64,000 bases of DNA from Geotalea sp. SG265. Lineage in GTDB: Bacteria > Desulfobacterota > Desulfuromonadia > Geobacterales > Geobacteraceae. Position 1 is the stretch's first letter. Each line of letters begins with the position of its first letter. The translations under genes were made by a program, and so were the position numbers. Under the pieces are notes generated by a model that did no database searches, was not told the origin of the DNA, and saw only the letters and a list, made by a program, of their open reading frames with translations. This document shows positions 52,201 through 56,302 of this stretch, piece after piece. The stretch covers positions 372,001 to 436,000 of the forward strand of contig NZ_JAKZFT010000001.1 of the NCBI RefSeq assembly GCF_022808985.1. The letters run 5' to 3'.

Positions 52201-52299
52201 GACTGGAGCCGCCGCCTCCTTGAGGCAGCCGTCGACAATGGCGCGGTTACAACAGAAATCACCAGACTCTTAGCTGAATGCACACGGAGGGCTGCATAG
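40285..52299 (+). CDS. Giant multi-module glycosyltransferase/methyltransferase/TPR protein (about 4,004 residues)
   Basis: One uninterrupted frame. Approximate modules by residue: methyltransferase-like 50-235 (LEYGSGKSTLFF); methyltransferase 250-445 (LPLPENSVDAFQSEDVFEHI); GT-A, GNT-I-like 465-739 (ILLEDDCVP); GT4 766-1169 (EALACGVPIVALAVGGVPEL); GT2 1225-1440 (SIVTPSYNQG, NSDDK); methyltransferase 1486-1715 (ILEVGGGESRVLA); unusual GT-like 1726-1972 (GIVNSDIHL); duplicated TPR block 2033-2339; GT2 2367-2606; GT2-like 2614-2856; methyltransferase 2856-3062 (ILDVGCAAGTMGG); GT2 3094-3332 (LLLLNNDVVV); TPR 3336-3602; GT2 3609-3799 (LVLDADEVI); TPR 3812-end. No signal peptide or membrane helix is seen, so it is probably cytoplasmic. 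The likely task is stepwise building and methylation of a glycan, probably on flagellin. The next methyltransferase gene starts at the very next base. Confidence 0.85.
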   Translation: MSYIDIISHLSRKLMLYEHISIHRQLIELFRAEFTDEQTPFMEYYEIELICFLLARLKPSKVLEYGSGKSTLFFPAFIPTCAVWHSIEHIEDWANAVRTANSRPNVRIHHRFPDNPGLINTQQPGATYEDYRHYTDAAADLGPFNLIIVDGRAREACLVQALRQLSPGGVVILHDANRCRYWPGTAGYAHQMFLLSSTDDGGGIWIGSQDVQIDQLIKLRNFQEAKEFYRSVVAPTAGQRQRWPVEWDDIYASGIIKLYAGDLPDKTEYSGWTGLSITRCDLRHIPHDMTLPLPLPENSVDAFQSEDVFEHITYDRLPQVINEIHRILKPGGLFRLSLPDYRCDVMQARSLKDAAGNITFDPAGGGSPENPGHVWFPRYETVRNLLENSNFATAGEFNFLHYYDEQGQAVTNTIDYSKGFIQRTPDHDPRVRSPYRPMSLVIDLVKAKMPRINKVVKINPLNTVPVVLICYNRPWHTSMVLRALKDHNIQNLIIFSDAPKTESHVDGVRKTRQLLEDINWTQPEIIMQTENQGLAKSIVSATNYAFEKSDCLILLEDDCVPQKFFFDFMQKCLTKYANNERIFGISGYTVPIPERLLQEYSYDIYFYPRIGSWGWGTWKRAWQHYQPDFTALCNYALSKEIDLCRGGVDVPANILRFLQGELKDVWTLNWLLSVYINNGYYIYPTASHIDNIGCDGTGVHCGATDRFSTQFATKPAAFMPENIVFNEELIAHYNSYFGGSASPSSKRLSISTAITPQTSTQQNQLSILHINTHDHVGGAAKVAWRLAESQRAAGHKAHILAGFKHSDSPFTSSFDIDIDPVLQLRCQLEGQLFYEFQGSHRLTKHPLVQQAGLLNLHNLHGGYFNPFSLPSLSRLKPLVWTLHDMQALTGHCAHAFNCTRWMSGCGQCPDLTIEPALGIDSTAQLWHDKKLTYDHSRLHIVTPSLWLKQKVERSILKDHPVELIYNGVDTNTFYPHDKREARAFFGIPDDLLVIGAVAHGGTLSNQWKGGEFAQQILDGLWQEIPGFIFLNIGSDNKGSDPRCIYTGHITDEAILAKMYSCLDIFLYTPRADNCPLVVLEALACGVPIVALAVGGVPELVRHKAEGFVLESENVAEAVAALRELALTPSLRQYFSAAARERATSVFDHQHCVGQYERLYQKVMEEHREKRTKPRMRRTEVPAVVATKDFLAAENIIAPSTNTIGCESPLAGPNEIGASSQWPKISIVTPSYNQGEFLEACIQSVLSQNYPNLEYIIMDGGSTDGSVEIIKNYETYLTYWQSCSDGGQYQAINAGFQRANGEIMGWLNSDDKLHAGSLSLISRIFNSFKEVEWLTGRPTAWDDQGELKLVLDYLPIWSREKFLNRHDGESFIQQESTFWRRSLWEKAGSSLQAGLKFAADFELWGRFFRHAQLYTVDALVGGFRYQSRQKTANHMEEYLCEAQQVIEKEKFETAESLSPSLPAPIPITIANLAAKEKITDKNFSTFTYSQFAHFTYFRDYDFLLYGKKVDMHSCDLKTYQDLLVFTFIMDNVPQGARILEVGGGESRVLAALHKRYECWNLDKLEGIGNGLRMIKNNDYRLIRDYIGSFSSELPEKYFDLVFSISVLEHIVENKETWQAICRDLERIMAPGAYSLHCFDVAITKNGPWSNKLLPYLFQKFHTSNQFVPLTHPAQDHNTFYLSEKAYNVGWAHITGKSYEDFGKPLSYNILWKKNEECQNENRRKIPATIATSIAPVNIPLQQQAIASWQKLGFHVISVNSKEEIAIIGESFPGITFFEAHRDATAIIGKPLIYLDDVLKALDQCGADTCGIVNSDIHLAANDGFLEFICRETTDSFIFGARVEVESLDNLNGQVYPRGFDFFFLDRKLLQRYPSSTFCLGAPWWDYWAPFIPMAVGAPVKLLTTPVAFHLSHPIKWAEEIWTYYCRLYYASLPQLAQKSEIAEKLRISATTGDAGAFATEVLAQLTENAQVLEYPFSGGTTEQDLNSATSHGREMEESDQLNSAPGTSSPSEGSGSMILNEEGSSPETEANDIYRDVTPLIAAGRIDEAIVALSKLIHSYPHFALAHNDLGVIHSNRGEMDKALQHHEEAVHLDPLNTTFQKNLADLYQVAFGRTEEALQIYVRILAAQPKDVETLLGLGNICISANKLDDANCFFTRALEIEPWNAEVRQSLEALRRFSKKAQIIEPPDEMHRKALSLAAANSDDEAIAMLEKLLQNYPQFAVAYNDLGVLYSDRGETEKALLNYEKAGRIEPTNITFQKNLADFYNMVMGRTEEALQIYLWILAVQPKDVETLLALGNICIPLDRLDDADYFFNRALEVEPWNREAQESLSALKRHRTTAPSPPPTTTQQILQPTAHRQPIGSRPLVSAIVSTYNAQRFIGGCLENLEAQTIADRLEIIVVDSGSQENEHGIVREFQARYDNIRYIRTEERETVYQAWNRGIRAASGVYITNANTDDRHRRDALGKLAATLDAHGDVDLVYGDIFITYDPDLPFAEAMQAETVRRPDFSPEMMLSGCHMGPQPMWRATVHETAGYFNEAYRSAGDYEFWCRMALAHGMKMLHLPEVLGCYYFNRNGVEISNFDLSGAETATIKETYAALLTKQDRQKRPEQPIDIIFLTYNRPSYFQQALNALIANTRYPYRLIVVDNHSNDEMATYLQQVSIFFDHLIVNDDNYFTTAFRRGIQVATSDPYVVSDPDILVPDLQGKCWLEQLVEMHHRYPEMGLIALNLDPANKPTQLPEVYLGDKEIYNEEITLANVGTVMQSIKRRFFDGGYITDWETCQQIRKKGGKVGFATNIQAYHLGWNEDSDYPDYLVEKYHLFKDKFGSDLYSMYTDSAEILARMGEKPAAYYGFSRPEVQELVSPKAKRILDVGCAAGTMGGELKEKLQAEVWGIECQPEAAGLAAKKLDKLLTGTVEEKLAKVPDGYFDTIIFADVLEHLRDPAAILSAARAKLAAGGEIVASIPNVRHWSVVKGLLEGEWDYTDEGILDRTHLRFFTRQGVMELFGNAGFTPTTMSATVLNEVQVPPQIPKALAEAGLDVSTLADEGRHYQYLLRAVPQQARQAKPVFLPPAKEDKPAQVKVAAETSALTSIIILTFNQLEYTRECLSSIQKHTPENHEVIFVDNGSKDGTVKWLRQQMKSHKNYRLMENKKNLGFAKGCNQGIAAAKGDYLLLLNNDVVVTEGWLTGMLECLEASAEYGIVGPMTNNIAGPQQLLSVPYANMDEMQAFAAGFRSAHRHRRIPVKLAVGFCMLARRSLADKVGMLDEAFALGNFEDDDFCLRASMAGLQSVIAGDVFIHHHGSRTFEGNKIDFKAAMAANRKVFDRKWDLTKMDKAEAFRLAAHNARIKGEERFLAGDLDQAVKILLEEGIKFAPADHRPYRLLAGFLMEAKRYTDALAIVKEMPGSEQDGESLVLEGLCREGLDQLAEAAACADRALAMNGSFAPALNLKGVLAFRNDDRAGAERLFKAAMAADPGFGEAYTNLGVLRWSAGAHDEALELLEMGFVLNPAGGDAMDRYHTAITACEAFSRGEAAFREARALFPACRMLAFKLIDLLLSQERDEEAMAEIEQAMVRFGADDGIVDAALQIRARLDERKEPQGGKGGISLCMIAKDEAAHIARALNSVKPLVDEMIVVDTGSSDRTGDIARAFGATVFNTPWPGSFAKARNESLAKAAGKWILVLDADEVISASDHELLRKLATGKPAGYALCQKNYTNLTNTKGWQPHDGQYPKEEAGTGFQPNHIVRFFPNDGRVRFENPVHELVEPSLRRAGIPVQQIDLPIHHYGKLDKEKLRKKWEFYYELGKKKLAEQGSDVIALSELAIQAAELGRYDESLDLWRQVTALEPDLSQAHFNMGYAYLCLGRYSEALKASKKAMELDPQLKEAVFNYGCCELYAGEIGSLVPLLENLLARHPGYPSALALLASVHLCQGEGKEGKQRLQQVRELNYDCGDFLFQHAKVLYAQGRFDWSRRLLEAAVDNGAVTTEITRLLAECTRRAA
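46387..47295 (+). repeat. Internal duplication of a TPR unit within the giant gene (period 477 bases)
   Basis: Two copies of a block of about 159 residues align closely: NDLGV at 46483 recurs at 46960. Both contain KNLADxY, GRTEEALQIY, PKDVETLLxLGNICI and ALE(I/V)EPWN. The high identity in protein and DNA points to a fairly recent duplication. Confidence 0.85.
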
Positions 52300-52923
52300 A
52301 TGGAACTGCCATTCGCTGGCTTTGCCCGCCTCCACGAGTTCCTTAAAAAACTGGAAAAGGACACCTACCCGGAGCTGCCGACCCAGCTCCATACGGAAAT
52401 CACCAGTCAGCAGCTGGACAGTCTGCTGGCAAAATACCCTCTGCCACCGGGTGCGGCCATCCTCGATGTGGGGTGCGGCCAAGGGCCGGCCCTGGATATT
52501 TTCCGGGAAAGGGGCTACCGGCCCACGGGTATCAGCCTGAACGACGACGATGTGGCGGCCTGCAGGAACAAGGGGCACCAGGTGGCCAAGATGGACCAGT
52601 CCTTTCTCGATTATCCCCCGGAAACCTTCGATCTCATCTGGGCCAGGCACGTGATCGAACACAGCATTTTCCCCCATTTCACCCTGGCCGAATTTTCCCG
52701 GGTGCTGAAAATGGGTGGCATCGTTTACCTTGAAGTGCCTGCACCTGAGACGGCCTGCCACCACGAGAACAACCAGAATCACTACAGCGTCCTCAACCGG
52801 GGCATGTGGGTGTCGTTGCTCAGCCGTAGTGGCTTTCAACTGCTGGAACAGGTGAATTTTAATTTTACCACCGGCCTCGGACCGGATGAATATTGGGGAT
52901 TTGTCTGCAGGAAACAGGATTGA
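52300..52923 (+). CDS. SAM-dependent methyltransferase
   Basis: A 207-residue class I methyltransferase. The SAM loop ILDVGCGQGPALDIF, an acidic second strand, and WARHVIEHSIFPH followed by EFSRVLKMGGIVYLEVPAPE match the Methyltransf_11/23 type. Its ATG directly follows the TAG of the giant gene with no gap, so translation is probably coupled. This makes a fifth methyltransferase activity on the transcript. Sugar O-methylation is a reasonable inference, not shown. Confidence 0.9.
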   Translation: MELPFAGFARLHEFLKKLEKDTYPELPTQLHTEITSQQLDSLLAKYPLPPGAAILDVGCGQGPALDIFRERGYRPTGISLNDDDVAACRNKGHQVAKMDQSFLDYPPETFDLIWARHVIEHSIFPHFTLAEFSRVLKMGGIVYLEVPAPETACHHENNQNHYSVLNRGMWVSLLSRSGFQLLEQVNFNFTTGLGPDEYWGFVCRKQD

Positions 52924-52988
52924 ACATCCGTTACCATCGTCTGGATATAGCACTGGACACGCCGGATGTGGCGTACGTGGTGCAGGAA

Positions 52989-53774
52989 TCAAGCGTAGAG
53001 GAAAGAAAGCTTTTCCGACAACTGTGGATGCCGGTCATATTGATGGATGGTGTTGACGATCTTTCCGGCAGCATTGACAAGCAGACCGGCCCCATCAAAA
53101 GACAGTGTATCCGCCGACTTGTAGCCAACAGTCATCACGGGTCCATCCTCGTTGGCGAAGATGGCTACCTCAGGAATCTGGCGCGTGTAGATCAGATAGT
53201 TATGCACGGCGGTGTCATCACCGGGGATGGTGAACGGGGGGGTCAGATATTCCAGCAGCGCCTTCAGGTAGGCCTGCACCTGCGGCTGTCCGCCGATAAT
53301 CGTGCCGACACACGAAATTGGATTATGCCCAATCCCTGCCAGGACAGTGTCACCGAACTTGCTCCGCAGCCACTCGCTGTTCATTGGGCAATCAAGGATT
53401 CTTTTCTCTTCAGCTTCCAGAAAACAGCAGACCTTGCCCGATAGATTGAATTCAAATGGGTCCAACTGAAAAAGCACATCTCGCACATCGGTCAACATCA
53501 CCCCACCATAATCCATATCCTGCCGGGCAAGAAATGCCTGGTAAAGCATAAATCGGGTAATGCTGATGGCCATGCCCGAAAACTGCTCTTCCTGGGGCAG
53601 TGTCACCACCTGCACATCAAGCAGCTGGAGGTAATGCTTCGTCATGTCGGATATCCCGGATGCGAAGAGACAAATGTCGCCGGCAAAACCGGTTTTTCTC
53701 AGGGAAACCACAAAGGGGCGGATCAGGCTGAAGTCATATCCGGAAACGGCACCCATCACCAGGTTCTTTTTCAT
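52989..53774 (-). CDS. Glycosyltransferase-like protein
   Basis: A 261-residue soluble protein. The N-terminus MKKNLVMGAVSGYDFSLIRPFV is followed by a GT-A-like acidic motif, GVMLTDVRDVLFQ, and a conserved-looking HNPISCVGTIIGG. The fold looks like that of GT8-type or related retaining glycosyltransferases, though no named family was certain. The ATG at 53774 is preferred to a GTG 12 bases earlier, with AGAGGTG upstream. It lies downstream of flaF, after a terminator, and converges on the methyltransferase gene at 52300. Confidence 0.7.
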   Translation of the reverse strand: MKKNLVMGAVSGYDFSLIRPFVVSLRKTGFAGDICLFASGISDMTKHYLQLLDVQVVTLPQEEQFSGMAISITRFMLYQAFLARQDMDYGGVMLTDVRDVLFQLDPFEFNLSGKVCCFLEAEEKRILDCPMNSEWLRSKFGDTVLAGIGHNPISCVGTIIGGQPQVQAYLKALLEYLTPPFTIPGDDTAVHNYLIYTRQIPEVAIFANEDGPVMTVGYKSADTLSFDGAGLLVNAAGKIVNTIHQYDRHPQLSEKLSFLYA

Positions 53775-53790
53775 CGGGCAGAGCACCTCT

Positions 53791-53828
53791 AAAAAATAAA
53801 GCCCCGCGATCTTTAAGGATGCAGGGCT
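53791..53828 (-). terminator. Terminator downstream of flaF
   Basis: On the minus strand, AGCCCTGC (53828-53821) pairs with GCGGGGCT (53807-53800), one mismatch, then TTATTTTTT. Confidence 0.75.
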
Positions 53829-53849
53829 GTTAACGGCAGTTTTTTGCTT

Positions 53850-54236
53850 TCATACGACATCACCGGGACCCGATCTCAGCCCGGCAGCAATGTTCATGTT
53901 AATGTCGATCACTATGGCCAGTTTTTCAGATTCAGGAAAGGCAATTATTTCAAAAATGCGTTTATCCACGAAAAGACTGAGACTGAGGATATCTTCCCGC
54001 AGCTTTTTCGGCAGCGGGTTATCCGGAGCGGACAGTTCCGCCTGAAAAAAACTCCAGATCTTCTGGTTGAACTTGAGCGCTTCCTGCAGTTTTTTTTCAC
54101 GGTCGGGCGCGCCCCAGTTATCCTGACAGGCCTTCAGCATCTGCGCAGCCCTGGTCAGTACCGAGGCTTCCAGTTCTCGTCCGGTCAATGCTTCCTTTTG
54201 AAGGTTGGCGTATTCCTTGATCTGATTAGCAAGCAT
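53850..54236 (-). CDS. flaF: Flagellin-regulating protein FlaF
   Basis: A 128-residue helical protein matching the FlaF family (ANQIKEYANLQKEALTGRELEASVLTRAAQML, ALKFNQKIWSFFQAELS, LSLFVDKRIFEII). In alphaproteobacteria FlaF promotes flagellin translation and secretion and opposes FlbT. Its start overlaps the flbT stop by 11 bases, and AGGAG lies about 10 bases upstream. A terminator follows. It is the last gene of the flagellin cluster. Confidence 0.85.
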   Translation of the reverse strand: MLANQIKEYANLQKEALTGRELEASVLTRAAQMLKACQDNWGAPDREKKLQEALKFNQKIWSFFQAELSAPDNPLPKKLREDILSLSLFVDKRIFEIIAFPESEKLAIVIDINMNIAAGLRSGPGDVV

Positions 54237-54615
54237 TTTTGATGAGCTCCTCTTCGTAGTCGATAAGGTCTTGTGTCAGTTTCAATGCCTGATAGCAATT
54301 GCCGCCGACGAGAAATTCGCTGATCCTGTCCAGCGTCGGGACCATGCTGGGTGCAGCATCCACAAGAGCCTTGACCAGTTCCCAGTATGTACCGGTGTAA
54401 TTGGAAAGATTGCCGTCATCGATGTACATGAGCTGGATGACTAGGTAGAGCCTTCGGCAGGGGGTGGTGGCCTCCTGCTCAGCCAGGATGTCCTTCTCCC
54501 GAAGGATCGCAACCTTGTTCTCAACGTAGAAGTCAGTCGCCTTGGCACCGTTCCTGATGACGGCACCACCGATGATCATCCGTTCGCCTGGTTTAAGGGA
54601 AATTTTAAGTGCCAT
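54226..54615 (-). CDS. flbT: Flagellin synthesis regulator FlbT
   Basis: A 129-residue protein matching FlbT from end to end: KISLKPGERMIIGGAVIRNGA, a NKVAILREKDILAEQEA motif and a helical C-terminus. In Caulobacter FlbT binds the flagellin mRNA leader and represses its translation. Here the flagellin gene lies two genes upstream on the same strand, so a similar post-transcriptional control of flagellin is plausible. It starts 15 bases after the unknown gene at 54631. Confidence 0.88.
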   Translation of the reverse strand: MALKISLKPGERMIIGGAVIRNGAKATDFYVENKVAILREKDILAEQEATTPCRRLYLVIQLMYIDDGNLSNYTGTYWELVKALVDAAPSMVPTLDRISEFLVGGNCYQALKLTQDLIDYEEELIKNAC

Positions 54616-54630
54616 CCGTAACCATTCGTT

Positions 54631-55305
54631 CTAGGCCAGCAATCTCCGTGCATCGGCCGCCAACCCTGATTGCTTTATGCCAAGGGTTGTTACGGCCACA
54701 TCGAGCTTGCCCAGTGCGTGATAAATCTCGTCATCCGTTGCATCCCGCTCCGGCATCGCCGGTAGTTCGGGGAGGTCAAGACCGCCGGGACCTGCATGTA
54801 CCTCCTGGGCATTGATCATCACCACGTCCCCCTTTTCGGTGGTGACCTTGATACCGCCGGATTCCCCCGCAGCCGGATCACCCACTATTTTAGCATACTC
54901 CGTGCCATCGGGAGGTAGTGGCGGCACCGTCAGGGCATCGATCTGCTTGCGCAGTGAGCTGTAGCTGCGAAGCAGCTTGAGCCTTTCATCGCTTCCCGGA
55001 GGAAAGGGTGGATAATTTTTGACGATTGCCTCCAGGGTCTCTTTCATCTTTGCAATGTTGTCGCTTATGGCGTTCATGACCTTTCCGGCGGCATGAATGG
55101 CTCCGGCGGCAGAGGCAATGGCTTCCTTGGTGGAATCGATGCGGACAAATTCCTGGTTTGCTCCCCCTGAGGCAACAAATGCCACGGAATCCCCCGCAGC
55201 ATTTCTGTTCTTCATTCCGTTCTGTACGTCAACAGTTTGACCGACAGGTGCGGTACGGGTCAAATTTACCGGCACTTGGTCGTTATTTAAGGGTTGTATG
55301 GCCAT
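54631..55305 (-). CDS. Unknown flagellin-linked protein (helical, FlaG-position)
   Basis: A 224-residue protein with no recognised family. The first 60 residues are polar and rich in Asn, Val and Thr. A long predicted helical stretch follows (STKEAIASAAGAIHAAGKVMNAISDNIAKMKE), then a Pro-rich loop and a short C-terminal helical domain. The alternating helix resembles axial flagellar proteins. The ATG at 55305 has GGAGG 8 bases upstream; a GTG at 55314 would touch that site and is rejected. It lies between the flagellin terminator and flbT, so it may be a flagellin chaperone or a FlaG-like length factor. That is inference from place only. Confidence 0.6.
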   Translation of the reverse strand: MAIQPLNNDQVPVNLTRTAPVGQTVDVQNGMKNRNAAGDSVAFVASGGANQEFVRIDSTKEAIASAAGAIHAAGKVMNAISDNIAKMKETLEAIVKNYPPFPPGSDERLKLLRSYSSLRKQIDALTVPPLPPDGTEYAKIVGDPAAGESGGIKVTTEKGDVVMINAQEVHAGPGGLDLPELPAMPERDATDDEIYHALGKLDVAVTTLGIKQSGLAADARRLLA

Positions 55306-55320
55306 TGGAGTCACCTCCGT

Positions 55321-55353
55321 AAAAAAGGGGTGGAGGGGATTTCCCCTCCACCC
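55321..55353 (-). terminator. Strong terminator just downstream of flagellin
   Basis: GGGTGGAGGGGA and TCCCCTCCACCC form a perfect 12-base stem with a tight loop, followed by CTTTTTT in the leftward direction. It lies about 15 bases before the next gene start, so flbT/flaF would be expressed by read-through or at a lower level. Confidence 0.9.
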
Positions 55354-55370
55354 GGTTCTGCGGCCTCTTA

Positions 55371-56186
55371 TTAGAACAACCGGAGAATCGACTGTGCTGC
55401 CTGAGAAGAAAGGCTCAGGGCCGTGGTACCCAGAGACTGGCGGGTCTGCAGCATCAGCATGTTGGCGCCTTCCTGGTTCATATCAGCCAGAGTCAGGTTA
55501 TCGGAGCCGGTGCTCAAGGTATTGATCATACTGGTGGTGAAATCCTGGCGGGTAGTGATGATGTTCAGGTTGGCCGACAGGGTCTGTGTTTTGGACCGCA
55601 GGGTAGTAATGGCGGAATCCATCTTGCCGGAGTCGGTAGTGATATCGGTATCTGCCGACCAGCTGTTGGAGTTCGCGGTCATGGCAAGACCGGTCGAGTT
55701 GGCGCTGAAGCCGGAAACTGACAGGGTCGAGGTTGCGTCTTCATTGAAGTTGACGGTGATGTTCTGGTTTTGCAGCAGGTTCTTTCCGCCATAGGAGGCG
55801 TCGGAGGCCAATTTGTCGATCTGTTGACGCAGAGTATCGTATTGGCCTGCCAGGGTGGCGCGGGTTGTCGTGTTGGAAGTGGAAAGAGCCGATGTGGCAA
55901 GACCTTTGGCGGACTCGATCAGGCTGGTGATAGCGGAAATACCGGCATTGGCGGCCTTTACCTGCTGGACGGCCTCGCTCATACCGTCTTTACGGGAATC
56001 GAGGTCGCCGGCACGTTGTACATAGCTCTGGGCGGCGAAGTAGTTGGTCGGATTGTCGAGAGCCGAGTTAACTTTCTTGCCTGAAGAGAGACGGTCCTGG
56101 GTGCGGTTGAGAAGATCTGAGGTTTTCTGCATGGTAAGAAGGTTGCTTCTCATGCCTGCGGTCAAAGAAATGTCGCTGATAGCCAT
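55371..56186 (-). CDS. fliC: Flagellin
   Basis: A 271-residue filament protein. The conserved D0/D1 helices are at both ends: N-terminal MAISDISLTAGMRSNLL and RLSSGKKVNSALDNPTN; C-terminal LTLADMNQEGANMLMLQTRQSLGTTALSL and AQSILRLF. The variable middle is short and very rich in Ser, Thr and Asn, giving many possible O-glycosylation sites. GGAG lies before the ATG at 56186. No clear sigma-28 or sigma-54 promoter is seen in the 116-base leader; transcription may come from the sigma-54 promoter at 61523 or an unrecognised site. Confidence 0.95.
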   Translation of the reverse strand: MAISDISLTAGMRSNLLTMQKTSDLLNRTQDRLSSGKKVNSALDNPTNYFAAQSYVQRAGDLDSRKDGMSEAVQQVKAANAGISAITSLIESAKGLATSALSTSNTTTRATLAGQYDTLRQQIDKLASDASYGGKNLLQNQNITVNFNEDATSTLSVSGFSANSTGLAMTANSNSWSADTDITTDSGKMDSAITTLRSKTQTLSANLNIITTRQDFTTSMINTLSTGSDNLTLADMNQEGANMLMLQTRQSLGTTALSLSSQAAQSILRLF

Positions 56187-56302
56187 GGTGATTCTCCTTT
56201 TCTAGGTTTTTTCGGCATTCTTGCCGATTGTTGCACCGGTTGCCCGGCTTGCCGTAGTGCAGTGGAGGCTCACGATTCTTCGTAATGCCCCGGTGACCGG
56301 TC

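Noticed and set aside
56187-56302. Sigma-28 or sigma-54 promoter for flagellin
   Set aside because: GCCGAAAA resembles a sigma-28 -10 but the expected -35 is missing, and no GG-N10-GC pair with good context was found.
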